9,637 nt of DNA from CAIJKW01 sp964443365 (GCA_964443365.1 CAYUCM010000027.1:1-9637); one strand, 5' to 3'; shown: positions 1 through 6,583, numbered from the stretch's first letter. Translations and numbers: made by a program. The notes: generated by a model from the sequence alone, not told the origin.

Positions 1-542
1 TTAACCGCATTTGATAATGCAGAAATTAATGTATCGGCAAATGGTGTACTTGTTCCAAAAGAAGAATCACCTGATCCATTAACTTGATTTGAAACTTGAG
101 CAAAAGCAGAAGAAGAAATTGATGAACGAGGAGTTAGAGTTTCAAATGTTACATTATCACTTGATACTTCAACTTGTAGATATACCTTGCTATTGGTATT
201 AAAATTATAATCCAAAGCATCAGGATATCCATTATCAGTATCACCAATGTTAACATTGAATATTCCCTGCCTCACATTTAGATTTGTAACACCAGGAGCA
301 CTTGTTGGCCACAGTTTATTGCCAGATCCAACAACAGGAGAATCCCATATTGAGAATTTAAAATAGTATGAAGTACCAGCTCCACCCAGTGGATTACCAC
401 CCGAGTCAGTTAGTGTTCCTTGATATGAAATATTTGTTGGAACTCCAGTCTCAGCAAGAGAAATATTGAAAGAGAAAAATGCAATAGCAAAAACTGCTAT
501 CAACGTGAAAATGACCAGTTTTTTATATTTAAAAAACATCAT
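1..542 (-). CDS. Secreted protein, N-terminal part (gene runs off left edge)
   Basis: The frame is open from an ATG at 542-540 (a second ATG follows at 539-537) to the left edge, giving about 180 residues with no stop. Residues 1-30 form a clear signal peptide: a lysine-rich start (FFKYKK), a long hydrophobic core and a likely cleavage after SLA (residue 30). The mature part begins with ISYQGTLTDSGGNPLGG, then aromatic and glycine-rich beta-strand-like sequence including FKFSIWDS, a tryptophan at LWP, and QGIFNVNIGD. From memory, this module recurs at the N-terminus of long exported or surface proteins of CPR bacteria, some ending in tail-fibre or endosialidase-chaperone domains; the end of this protein is not visible. 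It probably acts outside the membrane. No Shine-Dalgarno sequence is visible; TAAAAT lies 12 nt before the first ATG. Sure of the secreted CDS, unsure of function. Confidence 0.85.
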   Translation of the reverse strand, partial: MMFFKYKKLVIFTLIAVFAIAFFSFNISLAETGVPTNISYQGTLTDSGGNPLGGAGTSYYFKFSIWDSPVVGSGNKLWPTSAPGVTNLNVRQGIFNVNIGDTDNGYPDALDYNFNTNSKVYLQVEVSSDNVTFETLTPRSSISSSAFAQVSNQVNGSGDSSFGTSTPFADTLISALSNAV

Positions 543-619
543 TGGTATTTATTAATTTTAACACAAAGGAGGGTTGTTCTTACGCGTTTTTGTTTGAGGT
601 AATGTGGATAACTATAAAA

Positions 620-1063
620 TTATCCCAAGATCTCTTTAACCTTATCAACAACTTGATCTAAAGAATAATTTGATTTAACTAGAAAATAAGTTGTGCCCTG
701 CTCCATTGCATGTGCAACACTTTCTGGCTTATCTAAAGACGTAAGCATGATAACTTTAGCATGCTCACCCCATGGGTTAGTTCTCAATTTTTCCAATGTC
801 TCCCAGCCACTCATTTTAGGCATAATAACATCCAAAAGTATTAAATCTGGCTTTATTTCAATAGCTTTATTTAAGCCTGCATCACCATCTGTTGCAAAAT
901 CAGTTTCAAAACCAGCTAAATTTAATTTATCAGTTAATACGGTAGTTAAATTTTCATCGTCATCAATAATAAGAATTTTCTTTTTAATTTTACCAGCTTC
1001 TATCATATCATTTGAAATTACAGCTTCATTTATATCTGTGTTGTTTGTATTTATATCGTTCAT
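620..1063 (-). CDS. Receiver-only (CheY-like) response regulator
   Basis: This 147-residue protein has an unstructured N-terminal extension (about residues 1-27) and then one complete receiver domain. Visible key residues are the acidic pocket D34-D35-D36, the phosphoacceptor D78 in LLDVIMPKMSG, the conserved T108 in MLTS, the aromatic switch Y126/F127 and K130. No DNA-binding or enzymatic output domain follows, so the signal must pass to a partner by protein contact or phosphotransfer. It lies 18 bp downstream of the histidine kinase on the same strand, its likely phosphodonor. A TATAAT box sits inside that gap, 8 nt before the ATG, so it may also be transcribed alone. The fit to the receiver family is strong; the pathway controlled is unknown. 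Confidence 0.95.
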   Translation of the reverse strand: MNDINTNNTDINEAVISNDMIEAGKIKKKILIIDDDENLTTVLTDKLNLAGFETDFATDGDAGLNKAIEIKPDLILLDVIMPKMSGWETLEKLRTNPWGEHAKVIMLTSLDKPESVAHAMEQGTTYFLVKSNYSLDQVVDKVKEILG

Positions 1064-1071
1064 ATAAGAAT

Positions 1072-1077
1072 ATTATA
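1072..1077 (-). promoter_or_regulatory. Candidate internal -10 box before the response regulator
   Basis: A perfect TATAAT on the minus strand lies in the 18-bp gap between the kinase stop (1082-1084) and the regulator ATG (1063). Exactly 8 nt separate it from the ATG, so a transcript from it would start almost at the start codon and lack a ribosome-binding leader. AT-rich sequence makes chance matches common, but the spacing is the same as before the gene starting at 6500. Confidence 0.4.
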
Positions 1078-1081
1078 ACTG

Positions 1082-2413
1082 TTAAATCGTTAAAGTGAAA
1101 GTACTGCCAACATTTTCCTCGGAAACAAAGCTAATTGAACCACCCAAGCTCTCAATAATAGATTTGACGAGATAAAGCCCCAAGCCAGTACTCTGCCCAC
1201 TGCTAACATTACCAACATTTGAAGCTCTAAAGAGTTTGGAGAAGACCCTATCTTGATCTGCCTTTGGAATACCAAGACCCGTATCAGTAACTGAAATATT
1301 TTTACCATCAAAGTCAATGGTAATTGTTCCACCATCTTTATTATATTTAATAGCGTTTGTAATAAGATTTTGTACGATAATTCTGAGCAATTTAGGATCA
1401 CTTGAAATTTTGGATGAACTCGCAAAATTCTTTTTAATTTCAATTTGTTTTTTAGAAACTTGAGATTGAAGCTCTAATACTATACCGTCAATCAATGGAA
1501 CAATTTCAACTTCTTGTTTTTCAATTTTAAGAGTTCCAATTTCAATTCTAGAGACATTAAGCAGGGTTTCCACTAAATCGTTCATATCTGAATTAACAGT
1601 CATCATTCTCTTAATATAATCTTTTTGCTTTTCATTTAATTCGCCCAAGTCTCCCGAGGCAAGCATTTCTGTAAACCATTTAACTGTCGCAAGCGGAGTT
1701 CTTAATTGATGAGAAGCGAGAGAAACGAATTCTGTCTTTGCTTGATCCAATTTCTTTTGCTCTGTCAAATCAAAGGTTGTAACAAGTCCGTTTTTTTCTC
1801 CACTTGAAAAATTGCTCGTCAAGAAAATAGACAATGACACCCATTTCATTCCGGAATTTTTAGTAATCATTCTAAATTCCTGTTTATTAATCGGAATATC
1901 TGATTTGAAATAATTCAATAATTTATCACCCAATTCCAAATCTTCTTTGTCGGCAAAAGCAAAAAAGTTTTTACCCGCAATCTCTTTTGGTTCAACACCA
2001 AAAAATCTAAGCGCTGATTTATTGCATCCAATGATTAGTCCTTCTGAATTTATTGTAAAATATGGAACCGGAGCATTTTCATAGAGCTCTTCAAGCTGAA
2101 GACGAGAATCGGCCAAATCTTTAGTAATATAATTTGCAATCAATTCCGCCCGAGTCTTTGAGGTTAAAAGTAAATAAACAACATAACCAATAAAACCTAT
2201 CACAATATAGGCCATGATTCCCAAAGCTGTGATTTGAAAAGTTAAAGCAGATTCTTCAGTTAATGGTAAATATTTTTGTGGCGATGAAAAAAACTCAACA
2301 ATAGCTGGCGTCACAGCATACAATATAAACGCCAACAGCCCCGCCACAATAAGACTCAAAGAAATATGGGTTGCCACCAGTTTTTTCTTGGCATTTTTAT
2401 CAACTTCAAACAT
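1082..2413 (-). CDS. Membrane PAS-domain sensor histidine kinase
   Basis: This 443-residue protein has two transmembrane helices (about 12-34 and 61-83) separated by an outside loop of only about 25 residues, so an extracellular ligand domain is absent. A cytoplasmic PAS domain follows (about 103-220, YENAPVPYFTINSEGLIIGCN then a PAC-like end DLTEQKK). The HisKA dimerisation domain has the phosphorylated H235 in SLASHQLRTPL. The HATPase_c domain shows the N box (N349, N353), the G1 box DTGLGI at 377-382, an F box near F391 and the G2 box STGLGLYL at 408-415. It should autophosphorylate in response to a signal sensed by the membrane or PAS region and donate to the receiver gene immediately downstream. 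All catalytic boxes look intact. The sensed signal is unknown. Confidence 0.95.
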   Translation of the reverse strand: MFEVDKNAKKKLVATHISLSLIVAGLLAFILYAVTPAIVEFFSSPQKYLPLTEESALTFQITALGIMAYIVIGFIGYVVYLLLTSKTRAELIANYITKDLADSRLQLEELYENAPVPYFTINSEGLIIGCNKSALRFFGVEPKEIAGKNFFAFADKEDLELGDKLLNYFKSDIPINKQEFRMITKNSGMKWVSLSIFLTSNFSSGEKNGLVTTFDLTEQKKLDQAKTEFVSLASHQLRTPLATVKWFTEMLASGDLGELNEKQKDYIKRMMTVNSDMNDLVETLLNVSRIEIGTLKIEKQEVEIVPLIDGIVLELQSQVSKKQIEIKKNFASSSKISSDPKLLRIIVQNLITNAIKYNKDGGTITIDFDGKNISVTDTGLGIPKADQDRVFSKLFRASNVGNVSSGQSTGLGLYLVKSIIESLGGSISFVSEENVGSTFTLTI

Positions 2414-2444
2414 GTCTTAAGTTTATCATAAAACACAAGAAAGA

Positions 2445-2453
2445 TGCTATAAT
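2445..2453 (+). promoter_or_regulatory. Extended -10 promoter of the phospholipase-D gene
   Basis: TGCTATAAT is a perfect extended -10 element (TGn followed by TATAAT at 2448-2453). The -35 region is weak (TTATCA at 2423-2428, spacer 19), which an extended -10 can tolerate. The predicted transcript start, near 2460, is about 20 nt before the ATG at 2480. No Shine-Dalgarno sequence is visible in the leader. It lies in the 66-bp gap between divergent genes. Confidence 0.6.
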
Positions 2454-2479
2454 ACCCTGGCTAATCAAACTAATCGATC

Positions 2480-3511
2480 ATGAAATATAAATTTTTTGCA
2501 AATTCACAAAAAAGCTGGAAGGCTATGTTTGATGCTATCTATTCAGCCAAAAAAAGTATTTATATTGAAATGTACATTTTCCAATCAAACATCAGGGAGT
2601 TTAATTTTTTCAATCTACTTAAAGAAAAGGCAGAAAATGGCATGAAAATAAAGATGGTTTTGGATTCATACGGTAGTGCCAGCTTGCACAAAGATGAAAT
2701 TGCAATACTCAAAAATGCAGGAATTGAACTTTTGTTTTTAAGTTATTTTTTTCATAGAACTCATAGAAAAATTATAATCACAGATGAAGACACGGCGTTT
2801 ATTGGAGGTGTAAATATTTATGAAGATTCATCATTGTGGAATGATTTAGTAGTACGAGTTAAAGGCAGGCTCGTACAATCAATTATTAGAAGTTTTTCTA
2901 AGGTTTATATAGAATGCGGAGGAAAAGATACAGACGTAACAGAACATTATCAAAATAAGCCAAAACGTAAAATGCGAGATTGGCTTGTAGAGCACTTCCC
3001 CACAAAAAAAGAATTTGAATTCAAGCAAGTTTACAGAGAGCATATTTTGCAAGCAAAAAAACATATAATTATTGTTACACCATACTTATCGCCAAAAAGA
3101 TGGCTAATTAGTTTATTGCATCAAGCTCATCTTAGGGGTGTAAAAATTGAAATATTAGTTCCGAGAAGTACAGACAGCAATATGGTGAATCGTCTAAATT
3201 ATTTTTATATAAACAAATTACATGATTTGGGTGTGACTTTCTTTTTACAAGATAAAATGAATCATGCAAAAATTATGCTAATCGATAGTAAAGAAGCAAT
3301 TGTCGGTTCTCAAAATTTAGATTTCTTTTCTTTTGAAATGAATCATGAGGTTGGAATTTTCTTTCAAAACATGGAGGCTATTGGAAGAATAAATAGAATT
3401 ATTAACGAATGGAAAATTGGTGCTCCATTATTTGCAAAAGCGGATTATAAACGAGATTGGGTGGATTATATTATTGTACCGATTTTCAGAATGCTTGTTA
3501 GAATTATTTAG
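2480..3511 (+). CDS. Phospholipase D / cardiolipin synthase family protein
   Basis: This 343-residue protein carries two HKD active-site motifs. The first is H95-R-K97-IIIT-D102 followed by FIGGVNI, and the second is H262-A-K264-IMLI-D269 followed by IVGSQNLD with N279 and a downstream glutamate (E287 or E290). The spacing of the two halves fits the cardiolipin-synthase branch (phosphatidyl transfer between lipids). It lacks the two N-terminal membrane helices of typical Cls proteins, which are around 480 residues; the C-terminal hydrophobic stretch IIVPIFRMLVRII could sit at the membrane. ATG 2480 follows its own promoter. Its stop TAG (3509-3511) falls inside a 13-bp tandem repeat. Lipid synthesis is likeliest, but other PLD-family activities (nuclease or another phosphodiesterase) cannot be excluded. 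Confidence 0.92.
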   Translation: MKYKFFANSQKSWKAMFDAIYSAKKSIYIEMYIFQSNIREFNFFNLLKEKAENGMKIKMVLDSYGSASLHKDEIAILKNAGIELLFLSYFFHRTHRKIIITDEDTAFIGGVNIYEDSSLWNDLVVRVKGRLVQSIIRSFSKVYIECGGKDTDVTEHYQNKPKRKMRDWLVEHFPTKKEFEFKQVYREHILQAKKHIIIVTPYLSPKRWLISLLHQAHLRGVKIEILVPRSTDSNMVNRLNYFYINKLHDLGVTFFLQDKMNHAKIMLIDSKEAIVGSQNLDFFSFEMNHEVGIFFQNMEAIGRINRIINEWKIGAPLFAKADYKRDWVDYIIVPIFRMLVRII

Positions 3512-3564
3512 CGCGATTTATTTAGTGAGATTATTTGGCGCGATTATTTAGCGCGATTATTTAG
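3503..3564. repeat. 13-bp tandem repeat ATTATTTAGCGCG, about 4.7 copies
   Basis: Copies lie at 3503-3515 (exact), 3516-3529 (14 bp, diverged: ATTTATTTAGTGAG), 3530-3542 (one substitution, TTTGG), 3543-3555 (exact) and a partial ATTATTTAG at 3556-3564. The first copy encodes the last two isoleucines and the stop TAG of the upstream plus-strand gene. The last, partial copy encodes the end and stop TAA (3557-3559) of the convergent minus-strand Fur fragment. Every intact unit contains TAG on one strand and TAA on the other. The CGCG steps are unusual in this AT-rich setting. No clear terminator hairpin is formed. Confidence 0.85.
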
Positions 3565-3784
3565 AACATTTTTTACACAGACCAAAAAGCTCAAATGAAT
3601 GATCTTCGATTATTTTAAAATTCTTTGAATTATTTTTTATCTTTTCAATCCAGCTGTCAGCGGTACACATAGAGAAAGTTTCAGTAAGTCCGCAATGATT
3701 GCAAACGATAAAATGATGATGGTGATCGGGATTAATTATTTCAAAAACAGAAGAGTCTAATCTTAAGTCTATTTTTGAAATCAT
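3557..3784 (-). pseudogene. Fur-family regulator, C-terminal metal-binding/dimerisation domain only
   Basis: The 75-residue open frame matches only the second half of Fur/PerR/Zur proteins. It shows the HHHH cluster (residues 21-24), structural zinc cysteines C28xxC31 and C70xxC73, and the family ending HSFELFGLCKKC. Full-length family members are about 130-150 residues and begin with a winged-helix DNA-binding domain, which is absent. Upstream in the same frame there is a TGA within four codons of the ATG (TGA at 3791-3793) and no winged-helix-like sequence. The homology seems to start at ISKIDLRLDSS, where the wing normally ends. Without the DNA-binding part it cannot act as a normal repressor; it might still make a zinc-binding, dimer-forming fragment. 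It is head-to-head with another truncated gene. Confidence 0.8.
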
Positions 3785-4241
3785 ATTAAATCACTTTACG
3801 GAAAAAGATTCATATCTAATCACTGACATGGTTGCAGGAATTGATGCTTTTTCAAACACCCTACATGTTCAATTTGATATTTTGTGTTTAATAGTAGAAC
3901 CAACTCACAAGAGTATTGATGTTTTCAATAGATACAGTGAGCTCGCTAAAATTTCAAATATTTACGAAAACGTTTTTGTCGTAGTAAATAAAATTGAGGA
4001 CGAGGCTGATTTGGAATTCGTGCAAAAAAATATTCCTGAAGAAAAAATAATTGGATATATCAAAAAATCAAAGTATTTGAAAGAACTAGACATGAGCGGT
4101 GGGGCTTTAGATATTAAAAAGATTGACGAAGACACAATACACACTCTTTCTAGAATAGAAGAAAAGTTATTAGAAAACACCAAGGACTCATCTCATAGAA
4201 TTTCCAAAGTTAAAGAAGTTGCAAACAAGTATAAGTGGTAG
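3777..4241 (+). pseudogene. CooC/MinD-like ATPase, C-terminal half (P-loop missing)
   Basis: An ATG exists at 3828, but it lies inside a conserved motif (D-MVAGID). The same frame continues upstream as ILNHFTEKDSYLITDMVAG and stays open to a TGA at 3723-3725. The recognisable part shows the switch-like DMVAGIDAF, then LHVQFDILCLIVEPTHKSID, the nucleotide-base-recognition-like VVVNKIED, and a C-terminal helical part ending at TAG 4239-4241. This resembles the second half of SIMIBI-class ATPases of the CooC/MinD type. The N-terminal Walker A motif (GKGG type) that such enzymes need is missing, and no room remains for it because the antisense strand is the Fur fragment. ATP hydrolysis is therefore unlikely. 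The family call is from motif memory; the truncation is visible. Confidence 0.7.
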
Positions 4242-4258
4242 TTTTATAACACCAACCG

Positions 4259-5419
4259 CTAAAGCCTCCTTAAAATTAAAATCTTTGTCTTCAAAATAGC
4301 GTCTGCATTTGTTGGAATTTCAATCAACAGCTCTTTTGTGATTTTTAAATCAGATGAATCTTCGTTTACAATATTTTCAAGTAATTCATATTCACTTGTA
4401 TAACAAGCAATGCGTCCATGTTCGTTTAAAATACTTTTACAATATTCAACAAACTTTCTGTAAAGCACGTTCAAATCCTCGCCCTTGGAAATTATCATTC
4501 CAAACGGCAAATCAGAAGTAATAACATCAAATTTACCAAGATCTGGATTATCAAAAATATCAAACTCCTTAATATTCACCACACTCATCAAATCAGCATT
4601 TTTAATATTTTGAACAGACAAAGACAAATGTTTCTTGTCATTATCAAAACCAATAATCTTTTCTAAATTTTTATAATTCAATCCAGCCTCAATAAGTAGG
4701 GTTCCGCTTCCAGAAAAAATGTTCAGATATGTTTTAGCACTTTCCAAATCGCATAAATAATTTAGAGCGAAGGCCACAGTGGCATCCATCGCACCGCTCA
4801 TGTTTTCAATTTTATAATTTCTAACGGAAAGTGGACGTCTTGTAATTTGTATATTAATCTCCCAAACATTGTGCGGTTTAATTATTTGAATTTTAAGATC
4901 AGACTCACTGGCCTCCTTTGATTCTTTTAATTTAAAATTCTCTACAATATAATTTGCAATTTCTCTAACTTCAGGAGAATCATTTCCGGCGCAACTAATT
5001 TTAAAGGTTTTAAATTTATCTTGAGAAACAGCATGGCGAGAAATATCATGACGAGCGATATCGTGATGAATGATATCATGATGAAGAGGCCTATCTTGTA
5101 AATCTTCCGCATTTTTCAAAACAATTTCAATCAAATTTTTGATTATTGATTTATGATTTGAAATATAAAGAGGGCTATAATCAATGCTTTGAATGGCTAT
5201 ATAGGCTCTAGAAACGCTTTTTAAATTTTTAACGAGTTTCATTGCCTCATCGTCAAAACAGAGATAAAGAGACTCGTCCTCTTCTCTTAAAATATCAAGG
5301 CTTTTGTATTGGGAAATCTCAGAGAGTACAATCTCTCTTAATCCTTTAACATAAGATAGTTTAATTTCTGGCGATGTAGTGAATGTGTTGGTATGTGTGG
5401 TGGTGTAAGTTTTGGTCAT
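4259..5419 (-). CDS. THUMP-domain SAM-dependent RNA methyltransferase (Trm14/TrmN/RlmL-like)
   Basis: The frame is open from 5473, but I chose the ATG at 5419 because it begins just after the upstream gene's stop (5430-5432) and before the family's first strand, SYVKGLREIVLSEI. Earlier ATGs at 5440 and 5473 would overlap that gene. In the longer 404-residue numbering, a THUMP RNA-binding domain spans about 40-210 (FKISCAGND at 157-165). RRPLSVRNY at 212-220 leads into the UPF0020-type methyltransferase. SAM-binding motif I is NIFSGSGTLLIEA (251-263), the acidic loop is GFDND (275-279) and the catalytic motif is SDLPFG (320-325), as in enzymes making N2-methylguanosine in tRNA or rRNA. Four five-residue repeats, HHDII to RHAVS (131-150), interrupt the THUMP part. 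It is the second gene of an operon with the kinase-like protein. The exact RNA target is unknown. Confidence 0.9.
   Translation of the reverse strand: MTKTYTTTHTNTFTTSPEIKLSYVKGLREIVLSEISQYKSLDILREEDESLYLCFDDEAMKLVKNLKSVSRAYIAIQSIDYSPLYISNHKSIIKNLIEIVLKNAEDLQDRPLHHDIIHHDIARHDISRHAVSQDKFKTFKISCAGNDSPEVREIANYIVENFKLKESKEASESDLKIQIIKPHNVWEINIQITRRPLSVRNYKIENMSGAMDATVAFALNYLCDLESAKTYLNIFSGSGTLLIEAGLNYKNLEKIIGFDNDKKHLSLSVQNIKNADLMSVVNIKEFDIFDNPDLGKFDVITSDLPFGMIISKGEDLNVLYRKFVEYCKSILNEHGRIACYTSEYELLENIVNEDSSDLKITKELLIEIPTNADAILKTKILILRRL
5024..5083 (-). repeat. 15-bp tandem repeat encoding [H/R]HDI-type pentapeptides
   Basis: Four head-to-tail 15-bp units inside the methyltransferase gene read (minus strand) CATCATGATATCATT, CATCACGATATCGCT, CGTCATGATATTTCT and CGCCATGCTGTTTCT. 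They encode HHDII, HHDIA, RHDIS and RHAVS. The first two units are closest to each other and the fourth is the most diverged. The reading frame is kept, so the expansion adds 20 residues without disrupting the gene. Confidence 0.85.
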
Positions 5420-5429
5420 TTTGAAATAT

Positions 5430-6500
5430 TTATTCGGCATCAACAGATAGTGAATCTTGTGCTTCCTCATCAAAACTTGTTCTATAAAAATAAGTGAGAT
5501 CCTCTTTATCTAGATTTTCTTTTATACCCAATTTATCCGCCAATGTCTTTATAAAATAATAGAAAGAATAGTAGTGGCGAAGATATTGAAAACCATCTTT
5601 TTTATCCTTATCATAGGTAGTTAACCAATAGTCTTTACCTCCAGGCATCGTGAGTTCAATTATTTTATAATCATATTCATCAGAATCAGATTCAGAATTT
5701 ATATTATGAGTTCTTCCACCGTCAAACAAGGTCCTATTATAAATAATAAAATTCTCAGAACCAAATATATCCACCATTATGCCGGACCTTCTTACATATC
5801 TTATTATATTTTCGACTACTTCAACCATCATACTCATCTCATTTTTACCCTTAACGGTACTAAGTAGCAAATCCACTTGAGAATCTGTTGCCTTACGAAC
5901 TCGATCTAAAGAAACCGACACGGTTTCTGCATTTTCAAAAAAGGCTCTAGCTGTGATTAATTTTGTATGAAAATCAAGAGGGTCGTATTTATTTAAATCC
6001 GCAACAACATCAAATTCTTCTTGAGATTCCGCCAGCATTTTTACGCTGATTACTAAATCATCTGGTAAATCAAGTATAAAATCAGCCCCGCCCATTTCCA
6101 TTACTGGGTCTCCACTTTCATCTGTTCCTGCAAAACATTTAATTATTAAATCTTTTGTTACCGGTACTGTAACTCTGAATATTCCTCTTTTTAAAAAATG
6201 TTCCTTTCCAAATATTTCAATCGCCTCCGCCTCAAGCTCCTGCTCATCCCTCCATTCTCTCATTTGTTTTTCGATAATTGTCCTGTCTTGATCTTGGCTA
6301 GATGAAAGTTGATCGAATAAAGCCATTCTAACTCTTTGTTCTAAATTCTCTCTACTTATTTTAAAAACCCGCCCCGGAACACCCTCAGCTTTTAATACCA
6401 CTCTTTCAGAACCAATATTAATTAGTTTAAGTTTTTTATCTTGATATGCTTCACTAGCAATAACCTGCTCTACTGCGGTAAATAATTCTGGTCTGGGCAT
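5430..6500 (-). CDS. Protein of unknown function, possibly a divergent protein-kinase fold
   Basis: I do not recognise this 356-residue cytoplasmic protein; it has no signal peptide or membrane helix. Some features recall a degenerate kinase/phosphotransferase fold: INIGSERVVLKAEG (28-40) could be a nucleotide-binding loop, VFKI with K47 the beta-3 lysine, a glutamate-rich helix around 81-97 the alpha-C helix, and GIMVDIFGSENFIIY (240-254), with D244 and N250, a catalytic-loop remnant. The DFG position is not convincing. A long charged helical segment and a tyrosine/aromatic-rich C-terminal part (YLRHYYSFYYF, 306-316) follow. Start ATG 6500 lies 8 nt after TATAAT. It ends 10 bp before the methyltransferase start, so the two are probably co-transcribed. 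The gene is certain; the fold assignment is a hypothesis. Confidence 0.85.
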   Translation of the reverse strand: MPRPELFTAVEQVIASEAYQDKKLKLINIGSERVVLKAEGVPGRVFKISRENLEQRVRMALFDQLSSSQDQDRTIIEKQMREWRDEQELEAEAIEIFGKEHFLKRGIFRVTVPVTKDLIIKCFAGTDESGDPVMEMGGADFILDLPDDLVISVKMLAESQEEFDVVADLNKYDPLDFHTKLITARAFFENAETVSVSLDRVRKATDSQVDLLLSTVKGKNEMSMMVEVVENIIRYVRRSGIMVDIFGSENFIIYNRTLFDGGRTHNINSESDSDEYDYKIIELTMPGGKDYWLTTYDKDKKDGFQYLRHYYSFYYFIKTLADKLGIKENLDKEDLTYFYRTSFDEEAQDSLSVDAE

Positions 6501-6508
6501 GTTTATAT

Positions 6509-6539
6509 ATTATAACCAATTTACGTTTTATGCTATCAA
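6509..6539 (-). promoter_or_regulatory. Promoter of the kinase-like/methyltransferase operon, probably leaderless
   Basis: On the minus strand a perfect TATAAT (6514-6509) lies 8 nt before the ATG at 6500. TTGATA (6539-6534, five of six matches to TTGACA) lies upstream with a 19-bp spacer, longer than ideal. Transcription would begin at or within a few nt of the start codon. One arm of a 12-bp inverted repeat fills the spacer and the other adjoins the -35, an arrangement that would suit an operator. Confidence 0.5.
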
Positions 6540-6583
6540 AAAACGTAAATTTACTGCTTTTTTGGGCTAAATTTACGTTTTTT
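6518..6583. repeat. Three alternating copies of AATTTACGTTTT (nested inverted repeats)
   Basis: Copy 1 (6518-6529, AATTTACGTTTT) and copy 2 (6538-6551, AAAAAACGTAAATT) form a perfect 12-bp inverted repeat around a 10-nt spacer. Copy 2 and copy 3 (6570-6583, AATTTACGTTTTTT) form a perfect 14-bp inverted repeat around an 18-nt loop. Copy 2 can pair with either neighbour, so the two hairpins exclude each other. For minus-strand transcription, hairpin 2/3 ends in a run of six T, resembling an intrinsic terminator for the S41 peptidase gene, whose stop codon (6582-6584) overlaps copy 3. Copies 1 and 2 flank the -35 of the next operon. The unit could be a protein-binding site, an RNA switch, or both. 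Confidence 0.8.

Noticed and set aside
693..1067. Plus-strand open frame of about 124 codons opposite the response regulator
   Set aside because: The opposite strand encodes a complete receiver domain with all key residues; this is a shadow.
2879..3064. Minus-strand frame of about 61 codons within the phospholipase-D gene
   Set aside because: It is antisense to the middle of a well-supported gene with two HKD motifs.
3782..3800. Possible use of TGA as glycine (alternative code), which would extend the Fur fragment upstream
   Set aside because: Reading through the TGA gives VIRYESFSVK-type sequence with no winged-helix similarity, and every other gene needs no recoding.
3828..4241. ATG at 3828 as the true start of a complete 137-residue protein
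   Set aside because: The ATG is the second residue of the conserved DMVAG motif, and family-like sequence continues upstream in frame.
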